A DNA stretch of 60,000 nucleotides from Hydractinia symbiolongicarpus (GCF_029227915.1 NC_079877.1:9426001-9486000); one strand, 5' to 3'; positions 28,701-37,959 are shown, numbered from the stretch's first letter. Notes: a model not told the origin generated them from the letters alone. Numbers and translations: made by a program.

Positions 28701-29123
28701 ATAGATGGTATGTTCTCGATTTGTTTAAACTAAACTCACACATTGGTAGACAAACTTACCTTTTTTGGCCAATTTTATTGAAGCATCCATTAGCAGTTCA
28801 AGTTCTGCTTTGGGCAGGACAGGAATAATCCACTTTGGCTTGTTTACCATTTCGTCAAGTTTTGCAAGCAATTCATGTGGAAAAACAGGAATTCCGTTTT
28901 CATCATAATCAGCATCTGTAATTCGTGTCTCATCACTTTCAACCTCACCTTCGAGATTTAGGTTATCTAACAACTCTTCCACATCATCTAATCCCCCTGA
29001 AGTCTTTTGCATATCAACATCTTCAGAATTTTTATCTTCATTTTGTTCAGAATCTTGCTTAGACTCATCTTGTTTGCTATTCATTCCAGATCCTGCTGGC
29101 GTAGTACGAGGGTTAACGGTCAT
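2797..29123 (-). CDS. USP9X: USP9X/FAF-type ubiquitin carboxyl-terminal hydrolase, complete 55-exon gene
   Basis: This gene encodes a very large cysteine deubiquitinase of the USP family (fat facets/USP9X), which removes ubiquitin from substrate proteins in the cytoplasm. I joined 55 exons by GT-AG borders, checking codon phase at every join. They give 7629 nt, or 2542 residues plus stop, close to the roughly 2550-2570 residues of vertebrate USP9X. The start at 29123 is preferred over an in-frame ATG 19 codons upstream because the residues after it ([11 protein letters not shown]) resemble the known N-terminus. Order: acidic low-complexity N-terminus, long helical-repeat region, ubiquitin-like segment, USP catalytic domain, conserved helical C-terminus. 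The expected catalytic residues are present and no exon is broken, so the gene looks intact. Exon groups are listed separately. A candidate poly(A) signal on this strand lies at 2412-2417, far from the stop, so the 3' end is uncertain. Confidence 0.96.
6681..6950. repeat. ~46 bp degenerate minisatellite in USP9X intron 44
   Basis: About six units start with CAATGGAT/CAATTAAT (6681, 6727, 6772, 6817, 6864, 6913) and carry AATTCAGAGCG and AAAGGCGCTTTTAC. The array begins eight bases from exon 45, so on the transcribed strand it runs straight into the splice acceptor. Confidence 0.7.
7949..11924 (-). CDS. USP9X: USP9X exons 34-41: USP catalytic domain (residues 1484-2016)
   Basis: Exons: 11924-11656, 11524-11426, 10856-10498, 10200-9973, 9581-9327, 9192-9114, 8626-8562, 8192-7949. 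This is the peptidase C19 domain. The Cys box [14 protein letters not shown] puts the nucleophile at about residue 1565 (codon 11682-11680). The His box [14 protein letters not shown] puts the catalytic His at about residue 1879. The acidic member lies in [10 protein letters not shown] near 1900-1901. Two Cys pairs, C1720/C1723 (CKQC) and C1767/C1770 (CERC), match the zinc-ribbon insertion seen in many USPs. [11 protein letters not shown] and [11 protein letters not shown] are further family landmarks. All key residues are kept, so the enzyme should be active (inference). Residue numbers come from my own exon join. Confidence 0.95.
12626..19150 (-). CDS. USP9X: USP9X exons 21-33 (residues 892-1484), including ubiquitin-like segment
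   Basis: Exons: 19150-19022, 18672-18561, 17310-17173, 16916-16799, 16431-16304, 16113-15959, 15315-14958, 14456-14293, 14163-14055, 13878-13823, 13741-13651, 13096-12941, 12686-12626. Exons 21-22 correspond to the ubiquitin-like domain of the family ([25 protein letters not shown]). Exon 23 has the Ser/Asp-rich linker [12 protein letters not shown] with a proline run in place of the vertebrate glycines. Later landmarks are SGNNFL-like [57 protein letters not shown] and [11 protein letters not shown]. Intron 22 (17311-18560, 1.25 kb) holds unexplained CG-containing repeats. Confidence is high because phase is kept through all 13 exons. Confidence 0.92.
19369..22723 (-). CDS. USP9X: USP9X exons 11-20 (residues 488-892)
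   Basis: Exons: 22723-22625, 22212-21982, 21840-21702, 21623-21536, 21445-21394, 21010-20939, 20617-20514, 20093-19976, 19891-19796, 19583-19369. They encode the helical-repeat scaffold. Landmarks are [108 protein letters not shown] and [10 protein letters not shown]. Every exon join keeps the frame. Exons 15 and 16 are only 52 and 72 nt and were placed by homology plus splice sites. Confidence 0.92.
22985..29123 (-). CDS. USP9X: USP9X exons 1-10 (residues 1-487)
   Basis: Exons, high to low coordinate: 29123-28760, 28457-28345, 27670-27558, 26095-26041, 25826-25779, 25118-25003, 24659-24593, 24515-24417, 23721-23636, 23384-22985. Exon 1 holds a Gln/Glu/Asp/Ser-rich head followed by the conserved [12 protein letters not shown] and [14 protein letters not shown] stretches. 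Exon 2 carries SEACQRF and KFEIH. Exon 3 carries [16 protein letters not shown]. Exon 10 is the longest of the gene and carries [17 protein letters not shown] and [11 protein letters not shown]. All follow the vertebrate protein in order with no missing block. Introns 2 and 3 are the longest here (about 0.7 and 1.5 kb), and intron 3 holds a minisatellite. Exons 4 and 5 are only 55 and 48 nt and were recognised by homology ([22 protein letters not shown]). Confidence 0.93.
26761..26958. repeat. ~50 bp minisatellite, four units, in USP9X intron 3
   Basis: Units start at about 26761, 26809, 26861 and 26914, each reading TTCTACAATCCTGTTTTCAT then a GATTTTTAAACGAT/TACGGCGATCTTTTC-like half. Units differ at many positions, so the array is old. 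Confidence 0.8.
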
Positions 29124-29251
29124 GCCCGTAGCCGGGCTTTGTTTAACCTTTCTCGCAATCTTTGTGTAGATGAACTCCACTCAAAGGAGTCATTTGATGT
29201 TTAAAATCTTTTCACTAAAATGTAGTTTAAAACGGATTATTTATATACATA

Positions 29252-29758
<507 letters not shown>

Positions 29759-30039
29759 GTTGTTTTTATTCTAATAAGAATAATATTAGGAATATTATAA
29801 GTTTATAGGTTTTAGGACCTAGTAGCTAACTTTATTGATTTTTAAACTATGTGTCAGCAACCATATAAAGCAAATCAAAACTATGTTCACAGTTGTCATA
29901 ATAATTTTTTAGAGCGTTAACTAGAAATGCAGTTGTGACCATCATTCCCTGTGGAACTGTCAGCATTATGCAGGACCATAATATGCTGTCGTTTTCAAAA
30001 TTTACACTTCATAGATCATAGAGACCAACCAAGGGATGC

Positions 30040-30281
30040 ATCTATACCGGTGAGTATTTTTACCATAACCCCAACACACTACAACAACACACTGTGGGGC
30101 CAATGGATGTTAAACAGAGTTGTCTGGTAAAACACACAGACCCTCTAATAATTCGGTCTGCGTAGCTCTAAATAAGCATTAAATACTGTGGGTCATGGCC
30201 TCCCTGGAAATAATAGACAGGGTATATGCCTAGATATTTGTGACGCTGGCCATGTGAAATATGCAGATTTATCTTGTCTAT
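30040..30281 (+). mobile_element. 5'-truncated copy of the same SINE family, plus orientation
   Basis: The segment has GGTGAGTA...ACCATAACCCC, ACACACTGTGGGGCC, GGATGTTAAACAGAGTTGTCT, TCGGTCTGCGTAGCTC and AGCATTAAATACT, in the same order as the full-length SINE at 35708-36056. It lacks the tRNA-like head. Its last ~100 bp (30170-30281) recurs at 35606-35707. Confidence 0.75.
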
Positions 30282-30832
30282 CTAATCTATATACAGCAAT
30301 GAGAGTGCATGTCTATTTATTCTCAACACAAAATCTAAACATTAACTTAAAAGGAAAGTGGTTTATAGCTATTTATATAGTACTAGTCGTTAGACAGTGG
30401 AATATCCACAGGTTCGCTCGTCCTTTTCATACCGCATTGCGCCCGTCCTTTTCATACCGCATTGCGTGCTTCTCGCTATTGCGCAGCTGAGCTACCATTT
30501 TGTGTGACAGACAGACGTATACGGGTATTATAATATAGATATCTGCATGAGCTGCAAATACATACAAAATTCTTTATATATGTGTGCCATGCATCCTGAC
30601 AGACAAAAAGAAAATTCACTTTAAATTCACTTTAATTTATAGACTTCGCTAGCTATCTAGCTAGCTAGGACCTACATAATATATCACCAATGTTATTGGA
30701 TTATCAACAAAAAACCGAACATATGATAACCACAAAGTCACATGTTCAAAAATCGGAAACATGTAAGGGATTACCACAAGAATAGCGCCTTTGCTAATTT
30801 TTTTTACATTACATACACATTTATGTTGAACT
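30170..30832 (+). repeat. Copy A of a ~650 bp repeat, order X-Y-Z
   Basis: Three blocks are shared with 35450-36472: X 30170-30281 (SINE tail), Y 30282-30672 (TTGTCTATCTAATCTATATA to GCTAGCTAGGACCTAC) and Z about 30680-30832 (ATATCACCAATGTTATT to ACATACACATTTA). Identity is very high, with a few single-base and short-indel differences. Y contains Helitron-like element H2. The coding frame of the Penelope-like element starts about 500 bp further on. Confidence 0.9.
30383..30539 (-). mobile_element. Helitron-like non-autonomous element H2 (157 bp)
   Basis: On the minus strand it begins A|TCTATATTATAATACCC and ends with a hairpin (TGTGGATATTCCAC), then GTCTAACGACTAG|T. A TC start, a 3' hairpin about ten bases before CTAG, an A-T insertion site and no terminal inverted repeats are Helitron hallmarks. 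A 25 bp internal duplication (GTCCTTTTCATACCGCATTG) is present. No protein is encoded. Confidence 0.65.
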
Positions 30833-31320
30833 CTGCGTGGGAAACTTTCACATGTTTTTGTTTTTCTGACTTTTTGTTGTATTTTCTCACTATTATAATT
30901 TATAATCTGAAATACATGAGGACTGGACGTGGTTTCATGTAAAACTTATCGATTCTAAAGGTTTATTTTATTATTACTATTATTTGCTAACGCTAGAAAG
31001 TTCGTATTCTCACCAACATCTTCAGAATTTTTTTTCAAAAAATCTATATTTTGAAAAATTGATCATACCAAAATGTGCTTCGATCATAAGCCACGTGTTA
31101 GTTTAACACGTATTTATGACTTTATACTCAATAAAACCAAAAAGATCAGCAAAACCACGCTGTGATTGTACCGAAATGTCTTTCCAATTGGAAGGGCACC
31201 AGCAAAACCTCGCTATTGTCATACAAAAATGTGTATAACGCATGTTGTTCAAACATTTTACCATTGGTAAATCCGATAGTGGTGACCAAATTTTAATTGA
31301 ATATTTTTAAATAAACGCTC

Positions 31321-34186
31321 TTGTTTATTTCGATGTACATATCTCACAAACAATACATAAAAATTGATGTTGCAAAAAAACTACACCATCTTCTAACACA
31401 ATATTTTAACTTCCTTGTAGAGACAAAAACAACCTCACCGAGTGTTCTTGGTAAAACAAAGAAGGTATTCTTGAGGAATAAAACTACACACCGCAAACCT
31501 CTACCAACACCAAAACTAACGAATCTACTTGACGACATCGAAATGGAGGAGTTTAATATTAGTGAATTCGCCACACAGCCAACTGTTTCGCCAATCACGA
31601 CCTCCACAAAATCAAACAGCAAACCAGCACCTAACACTAAAAGAGACGTTGACGAAATAGAACAATACATTTTAAACACGAAGCGCCACCTAGATACGAA
31701 TAGGAACAAAGAAAACAAAAAGACCGACTATATTGATGAGACAAAAAAGCTCTTAGATTATAATCGGCAATTGCAGATTCTCGAAATGCATCTCGCTGCT
31801 GGGACGGTTCCCTTCGGGCTAAAAATCCAGGTTCGCTCCACTATGAGTTTACCTGCTGAATTAAAAAATGAATGGAATGCCACCGTGCATTCATGAAGCA
31901 ATACCTTGCTGCAAATTCTAATAAAGCACCATAGAAACAATGTAAAAAAGTGCAAAGAGGAGAGAGAGTCTCTGAAAAAGGAATTCCCCTCAGACGAACT
32001 CAACAATTTAAACAAATTATGCATACAACAACACAACGAGTCGCTTACATTGAGAAACAATAAACTGAAAAGGAAAAACAGTAACCAGACTGATTTCCAT
32101 GACACACCGCGAGCAAGACCCTTTGTACAACAAAGCAAAGGTCAACCTAATCAAACCAGCTCAAAGAACCCAAAAAACCAACCGCCTCATCAGTGAAACC
32201 ACAACCCATGACAAGATACCAATTGGAAAACATAAAAACATGCTCAACAAACTATAACATGAACATTAGTTTTAACCAAAGGAAAAACGTTGTTAAAAAA
32301 AGTTTTTATAGAAAAATAAAAATGAAAACTTTAAACTCACTAGTTGTAAATTTATCTCACCTCAATTTATCCAATGCGGATATATCTGTTCTCAATAAAG
32401 GACTTAAGTAGTCCCAACACCCTCAGCTGTCAACACCTGTCAGCCTGTGAAAAATGCTTTTGCGAACTTGCGCAATCGTATGGCAACAAGGTATTTTTTT
32501 ATTAACAAACCACACCCCCGCAATGAGCTCCATAGAAAATCTAACTGGCTTGCACCTGAACCACAACATAAAAACCTACAAAACTTTTTTGCCCTGGTAA
32601 AAAGAGATTTATGCGATTTTACCACTAAATTTCCCCTGTTGAGATGCCAGAGTAATCTTACTCGTAGCGAAAGGAAAAGTCTATTGAAATTATCAAAAAA
32701 CCAAAATATAGTGATTAAAAAAGCTGATAAGGGTGGTCGTGTAGTCATCATGAGTAAAGATGACTACATTAGAAAAGTTTATGACCACCTCTCCAACAAC
32801 AAATATTACGCAAAAATGAAAACTGACCCTAGCAAAGACCTTAAAACTAATATCAACAGTTTCATAGAAATTTCTCTATGTCGCCAAAACATAAACAAAA
32901 ACACGGCTAAATTTATAACACCACCTGAAAACACTAGAATGCCCCTATTTTACATACTGCAAAAAATTCATAAGGATGGCATTCCAGAAGGACCAATAGT
33001 TTCAGCTGTTAACTCTATAACTGAAAATATCTCAGAATTTTTAAATCTTTGCCTGCAACCTCTCTTACCAAAATTAAAATCCTATGTAAAGGACACCAAA
33101 CATCTAATACAACGGTTACAAACCATACCGGCACAAAATGAACACGTTTTACTTGTATCAGCAGACATATCCTCACTTTACAACAATATCCCTCATCAAG
33201 AAGGAGTTGATGCGTGTATTCATTCCATTAGAAAATACAGAAACACACTGCCTTCATTCACACCCAATGAACATGTAATACGAACGTTGTTTTCGTTTAT
33301 ACTGGAAAATAACTATTTCATGTTCCTAAATGAAATATATCTGCAGTTACTTGGCACAGCCATGGGTACGAAGGTGGCACCACCATACGCATCATTATTC
33401 CTGGGTCTTTTTGAGCAGGTGTTTATTTTCGATAAGTTTCCAAATTTAATCACTATATTTCTTCGTTTCCTAGACGACATATTCTTCATATGGGAACACA
33501 GTGAAGAAGAACTACACAAATTTTTCATATATCTAAATTCAATACACCCTACAATAAAATTCACCTATGAATATTCAACAGAGGAAATTAGTTTTTTGGA
33601 TACGACTATCTATTTAGATAAACGCTCGAGAAAACTTAAAACCAAATTATTTATAAAACCAACTGACAGCAGAGCACTATTACATTTTACGTCGTATCAC
33701 CCTCACCATACCAAAAGGGGTATAATTTATTCGCAAGCACTCCGCTATCGCATGATAACAAGTCAAGATAGCATTTTAAAATGTGAGCTTGATGAAAGTA
33801 TTTTGCTGACCAGAGGATACAAAGGTCGGCTTGTTGATGAAATATTCGGGAAAATCGCCAAATTAAAGCAATCAGACGTACTTTCTAACTCCACGCACAA
33901 GTTTAATAAAAAACGAATACATTTCAGAACCGCTGACAATAGTGGTGATGCTGACAGAGACCAAAACAAAGACAAACACATTCTACCTTTTATTTTACCT
34001 TACCACGAAAAATTTACAACGCTTAAACGAATACTACACAAGTATTGGTTTATAATTGAGAGCGACCCTGCTCTGCGACTCGTTTTTCCAACCAAACCAT
34101 TCTTGACTTTCACCAAACATAAAAATATACAGGAATATTTAATCAGAGCAAAGATGAGATCTGCTGACCACTGCCTTTCAATATAA
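31321..34186 (+). pseudogene. Penelope-like retroelement (PLE) coding region, broken into three frames
   Basis: This is a retrotransposon reverse transcriptase of the Penelope-like type. The RT part (open from 32408, stop at 34184-34186) has KADKGGRVVIM, FYILQKIHKDG followed by PIVSAVNS, the metal-binding LVSADISSLYNNIP and FLDDIFFIW (33464-33493), GTAMGTKVAPPYASL, and SFLDTTIYLD. An upstream Lys/Asn/Glu-rich, coiled-coil-like N-terminal region spans 31321-32196 and is cut by an in-frame TGA at 31894-31896. A linking stretch at 32193-32411 with the PLE-typical VVNLSHLNLS lies in another frame. Two frame changes (near 32193 and near 32408) and the internal stop make this copy defective. No GIY-YIG nuclease follows the RT, which ends RSADHCLSI. 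AATAAA lies at 34243-34248. Flanking sequences are rearranged repeats. Confidence 0.85.
32408..34186 (+). CDS. PLE reverse transcriptase core (open frame)
   Basis: The frame is open for about 590 codons from 32408, starting VVPTPSAVN and ending after YLIRAKMRSADHCLSI. No ATG is needed if it was read as part of a longer protein; the first convenient start codon, GTG at 32447, is probably not a real start. Fingers, palm and thumb blocks are all recognisable and both catalytic Asp blocks are intact (SADIS; FLDD at 33467-33478). So the RT core itself is undamaged although its upstream portion is broken. It is as AT-rich as its surroundings. It belongs to the telomerase-related PLE group by motif order (established for the family; assignment here is by eye). 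Confidence 0.88.
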   Translation, partial: VVPTPSAVNTCQPVKNAFANLRNRMATRYFFINKPHPRNELHRKSNWLAPEPQHKNLQNFFALVKRDLCDFTTKFPLLRCQSNLTRSERKSLLKLSKNQNIVIKKADKGGRVVIMSKDDYIRKVYDHLSNNKYYAKMKTDPSKDLKTNINSFIEISLCRQNINKNTAKFITPPENTRMPLFYILQKIHKDGIPEGPIVSAVNSITENISEFLNLCLQPLLPKLKSYVKDTKHLIQRLQTIPAQNEHVLLVSADISSLYNNIPHQEGVDACIHSIRKYRNTLPSFTPNEHVIRTLFSFILENNYFMFLNEIYLQLLGTAMGTKVAPPYASLFLGLFEQVFIFDKFPNLITIFLRFLDDIFFIWEHSEEELHKFFIYLNSIHPTIKFTYEYSTEEISFLDTTIYLDKRSRKLKTKLFIKPTDSRALLHFTSYHPHHTKRGIIYSQALRYRMITSQDSILKCELDESILLTRGYKGRLVDEIFGKIAKLKQSDVLSNSTHKFNKKRIHFRTADNSGDADRDQNKDKHILPFILPYHEKFTTLKRILHKYWFIIESDPALRLVFPTKPFLTFTKHKNIQEYLIRAKMRSADHCLSI

Positions 34187-34242
34187 TTTTTATAATTTTT
34201 ACGTTTATTCGATTTGTATAACATTCAGTTTATTAATATCAT

Positions 34243-34248
34243 AATAAA
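34243..34248 (+). terminator. Poly(A) signal AATAAA after the PLE RT
   Basis: AATAAA occurs about 57 nt after the RT stop codon. It is a plausible 3' processing signal of the element, but such hexamers are common in this AT-rich DNA. Confidence 0.35.
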
Positions 34249-34495
34249 ATTGTTACACCCAAAACAGTTTTTTGATATTTTAGCAAAATACTGCATGCTA
34301 GCGTTTTGCCATTTTATTTTTTAGTCTGATATCCAAATATATATCATAGCCTGTGGAATGGGTTGTAAAATTAATTTACAAACTAATTAATACACACAAA
34401 ACCAAGTAATTTTATGACCAAAAACTTAATAACAAACTCACATACGCGTGAAAATGAACATAATACGTGCATGTGTATATATAATATTTGATAAC

Positions 34496-35055
34496 TGTGT
34501 AAGCAGAGATAACTGGGTACAGAAGTTAACTGTTACAACCTTGGTACTACCTTACTGTGAAACGATACGAAGAAAAAATCTTGTTTCCATAACAACATGA
34601 CAAAATCTTCCATCTGCACTCACATTCGGTTTGACTAAAAAACTCTCAATTCTATGACAACTACACTCATCCACTTTAAATAAATCAATCAATAAATTAC
34701 ACAATTAAGACCCATAAAAGGGTTCCTGAAAATACAACTTATACACTGAACCATATGGCTAGAATTTAACTTTTCATACAAGGCTGATATAGCTTACAAA
34801 TAAATATTCGTAGCACTGGAAACGAGGTTGGATGTAATGATGAAATACTGATAATAACGACTTATACTATCTTAACAACACAGAAAACCTGTGTAATAAG
34901 TGATAGGCATATCACCTGGATTCAATAAAGCATACACGAATGATAGAAACCTGGGCACTATCTTGCCTTGAAACGCTTTGAAGATAAAATTGCGTTTATA
35001 AATCTGTGCGCACATTCAGTTTAAACATCGGTTTCTATGACAACTACAAGACTGA
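34496..35055. repeat. Diverged tandem duplication (offset ~411 bp) 3' of the Penelope-like element
   Basis: GGTACTACCTTACTGTGAAACG (34542 on) is answered by GGGCACTATCTTGCCTTGAAA (34952 on); CACTCACATTCGGTTT by GCGCACATTCAGTTT; and TCTATGACAACTACA recurs near 34655 and 35034. The pair could be the element's own repeated terminal part, but this is not shown. Confidence 0.6.
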
Positions 35056-35223
35056 ACAATAAAAAATAAAAAATAAATAAATAAAAACGACCCTCAAACG
35101 GCCCTACGGAAGAAATATATAAGACTAGGAATGGCCATAAAACGACTTCTTACAACAGAAACAAGAACGTAGCAACACTATTCAAAATAACGTTTTTTTA
35201 TTGAATCAAATAAATTTTTATCA

Positions 35224-35278
35224 TGCAGACTAACGATCTCTTCAGTTCAAGCGAATTTGACGTTAGCAGCGGAAATGG
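35224..35278 (+). other. Candidate short first exon with TATA box and donor
   Basis: A TATATAAG at about 35116 is followed by an ATG at 35224 and 18 codons (MQTNDLFSSSEFDVSSGN) running into a strong GGTGAGT donor. A further 33-codon open stretch (MARYHEELLISPYPDG) lies at about 35345-35446, but I could not join the two in phase through a good acceptor. It may be chance or a remnant of an element gene. Confidence 0.2.
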
Positions 35279-35605
35279 TGAGTAACATTTACCTACTTTA
35301 CAACATTTGATACTTCTAGCTAATAGAGAATGCTTGCTAAAGCATGGCCCGCTACCACGAGGAATTATTGATTAGTCCATACCCGGACGGGGCTGAAAAT
35401 TCTGATGACGGTAGTAATCAACTGACGATCTCGCAATTTAGCTAGTATCTACAACTTAACACCAATATCACCAATGTTATTTGATTATCAACAAAAAACC
35501 GAACATATGATAACCACAAAGTCACATGTTCAAAAACGGAAACATGTAAGGGATTACCACAAGAATAGCGCCTTTGCTAATTTTTTTTACATTACATACA
35601 CATTT

Positions 35606-35707
35606 AAATAAGCATTAAATACTGTGGGTCATGGCCTCCCTGGAAATAATAGACAGGGTATATGCCTAGATATTTGTGACGCTGGCCATGTGAAATATGC
35701 AGATTTA
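35606..35707 (+). repeat. SINE tail copy, head-to-head with the inverted SINE (154 bp imperfect palindrome)
   Basis: This ~100 bp is nearly identical to 30170-30281 (GCATTAAATACTGTGGGTCA to ATGCAGATTTAT). It faces the tail of the inverted SINE, so 35634-35787 forms a long imperfect palindrome: GGAAATAATAGACAGGGTAT is answered by ATACCCTGTCTATTATTTCC. Confidence 0.85.
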
Positions 35708-36056
35708 TAGATAGATGTGCATATTTTACATGGCTAGCCTCACAAATATCGAGGGATATACCCTGTCTATTATTTCCAGGAGGGGCCATGGCTTAGATGG
35801 AGAGTCCTAGAGTATTTAATGCTCATTTTGAGCTACGCAGACCCAATTAGTAGGGCCCACGCTCTACTAGACAACTCCCGGCAACATCCAACGGCCCACA
35901 CAGTGTGCCATCTCCCCAATTTCCCTCACATGGCTTGGGTTAACCCGGGGCTATGGTAACATTCACTCACCCATGTTGAATCGCCGTCAAGAGGAATCGA
36001 ACCCTGGTCTCCCGCACAGAGTACGAAAGCTATAACCACTAATCTACGGCGCCACC
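35708..36056 (-). mobile_element. tRNA-derived SINE, full length, minus orientation
   Basis: Read on the minus strand, the element starts near 36056 with a tRNA-like head: an A box (TAGATTAGTGGTTA) and a perfect B box (GGTTCGATTCC). The body has ACACTGTGTGGGCC, GGTCTGCGTAGCTC and GCATTAAATACT, and the tail ends in ATCTATCT repeats at 35708. The homologous repeat at 30281/30282 lacks it, giving a natural empty site (AGATTTATCTTGTC) with only about three bases (TAT) repeated at the edges. A second, 5'-truncated copy in plus orientation lies at 30040-30281. Confidence 0.85.
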
Positions 36057-36169
36057 TATCTTGTCTATCTAATCTATATACAGCAATGAGAGTGCATGTC
36101 TATTTATTCTCAACACAAAATCTAAACATTAACTTAAAAGGAAAGTGGTTTATAGCTATTTATATAGTA

Positions 36170-36325
36170 CTAGTCGTTAGACCGTGGAATATCCACGGGT
36201 TCGCCGTCCTTTTCATACCGCATTGCGCCCGTCCTTTTCATACCGCATTGCGTGCTTCTCGCTATTGCGCAGCTGAGCTACCATTTTGTGTGACAGACAG
36301 ACGTATACGGGTATTATAATATAGA
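36170..36325 (-). mobile_element. Helitron-like element H3, duplicate of H2 within copy B
   Basis: It is nearly identical to H2, including the internal duplication and both ends (TC start, CTAG end), with a better hairpin (CCCGTGGATATTCCACGG). It was copied as part of block Y rather than inserted separately. Confidence 0.65.
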
Positions 36326-36472
36326 TATCTGCATGAGCTGCAAATACATACAAAATTCTTTATATATGTGTGCCATGCATCCTGACAGATTCCTGACATG
36401 CATCCTGAAAATTCACTTTAAATTCACTTTAATTTATAGACTTCGCTAGCTATCTAGCTAGCTAGGACCTAC

Positions 36473-37955
36473 AACTTTTTTCAGTGGGTGTTATGTTAGC
36501 TACACAGTTATGAATTTAGCTATTTAGCTATTAGAAACCAGTGCCATAGCATAAACATATTTCAAGTTGCTCTTTAAACTGATTTCTTTGATTATTGTGG
36601 TCTGCATGTCCCAACTATCAAAGATTTTGAAACATACTCTTGGTTGTTCTTTTGTGTGACATCACCTTTAAGTGAAAAAGTACCTTAATACGCTTGCCAC
36701 TTGAGCAGTTTTAGCGACATTGGCAAAAAGTTAAAATATTGACTTGTTTTGTCGTGGAAGCAAATTTGCAAAGATTTTACAGCTGGATTCGGTAGCTTGA
36801 TTTAAGATTGTGGAGATTATAATTGTAAATACAGTGAAACAATAACATAAATTTCCGCTTAATACATTGGGTGTTAAGACAAACAGGCAAAACAAGCAAA
36901 AATGTATGAAACTTTCAACCCCTTTCGCTTTTCATCCGTCAGTATTAACTTGCTGCTGGGCCTCCATTATGTTTTGGTGTAGGTGCCGAAATGTTAACGG
37001 GAAAATGTAAAATTCATAAGGTACCCGAGTATAATTTTTTTTTTCTGAAACACTAGCAAATTTGTAAGCGCAAAGCACTCGGCGCCGCATTTCCCCTGAA
37101 ATAAAAGCTCTCTCTCAACTTCAATTTAAAATTAAGAGTGTAAAGTAAATAAAAAGAAAACAAAAATTTTCAAGCAATAAAACCAATAAAAATAAATTTA
37201 TCATGCAGTTGAGATTTATAAGAATTTTTTGTGAGAAGAGTACTGGGGGGATGATGAGACGCATTCACGGAGAGTAAGGAAGGAAGGAAGGGAATTTTTT
37301 ATCAGCAGTTTAGGATACAGTAATGTCGTTTAATAATGAAATACAACAGAAATACTATATCATAAATACTATTGAAGGGAGACCAGCACTCACAAAAAGC
37401 TATTAAAGTGTGGCTTAAAATAGACGAAATAAGGAACAACCGCAAGACGCAAATAACGGCTCAAACATAAAGTGAAACGTGACACTATTGACAAATCAGT
37501 CAAATTAAATCTAATTGTTAATGAAAAATTATCCAAAGTTATCCAAAGTAATAATATTAGTTGGTAGTTTGGATTAAATGGCGTTCTACGAAAAAATGTA
37601 ATTGTACTTTATAAAATAGTGACCGAAGTTAGTGATATTGATCTGGATTAGATAAAGTTACTCCGATTTATTTGCGCGAGTTGAAAGCTGGTGTTGGGCG
37701 TGTTCAAGTGAATCAACCTTGTTCCCATCACATGTTCTTTCTTTCTCAAGGCATGATGTTGAGACTATTTATTGCGTTGACCTCAGATTTGAGCAAAATA
37801 TTAAAGGTGAGAATGAAAAATAGCATGGGTTAAAAAAGTAAAACAGTGCATATCATCAGTGACGATATGCACTGACGATGGTTTTATACCGAAAAGCTTT
37901 TGCTTGATTTTAACTTGTTTGTTTTACTTTTTTAGTCCATCAATTTTCATGGCGA
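36473..37955. other. No gene recognised
   Basis: AT-rich sequence with stop codons in all frames between copy B of the repeat and the LINE fossil. A short self-complementary stretch around 37845-37880 (TGCATATCATCAGTGACGAT with GATATGCACTG) forms a hairpin of unknown meaning. Confidence 0.5.
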
Positions 37956-37959
37956 ATCT

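Larger units (their letters stand above)
35450..36472 (+). repeat. Copy B of the ~650 bp repeat, order Z-X-[SINE]-Y
   Basis: Block Z (35465-35605) comes first, then X (35606-35707), the inverted SINE, and Y (36057-36472). Relative to copy A the blocks are circularly permuted. CTACAACTT occurs just outside both edges (about 35449 and 36471), as expected if a tandem array or circle was opened at that point. Copy B lies 1.3 kb after the end of the Penelope-like RT frame. Confidence 0.85.

Noticed and set aside
29121-29180. USP9X start at the upstream ATG (29180)
   Set aside because: In frame, but the 19 extra residues do not resemble the family; the downstream ATG is followed by a conserved-looking N-terminus.
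31344-31718. Minus-strand proteins opposite the PLE (31344-31718, 31758-32138, 32440-32751)
   Set aside because: They are shadows of the plus-strand element frames.
30000-35500. Hammerhead ribozyme in the Penelope-like element repeats
   Set aside because: Such ribozymes are known in PLEs, so I looked for CTGATGA paired with GAAA. Hits such as 35390-35420 lack the second core strand and stems.
35985-36056. Functional tRNA gene (B box and A box present)
   Set aside because: The tRNA-like head continues directly into a SINE body and tail, and the cloverleaf is not complete.
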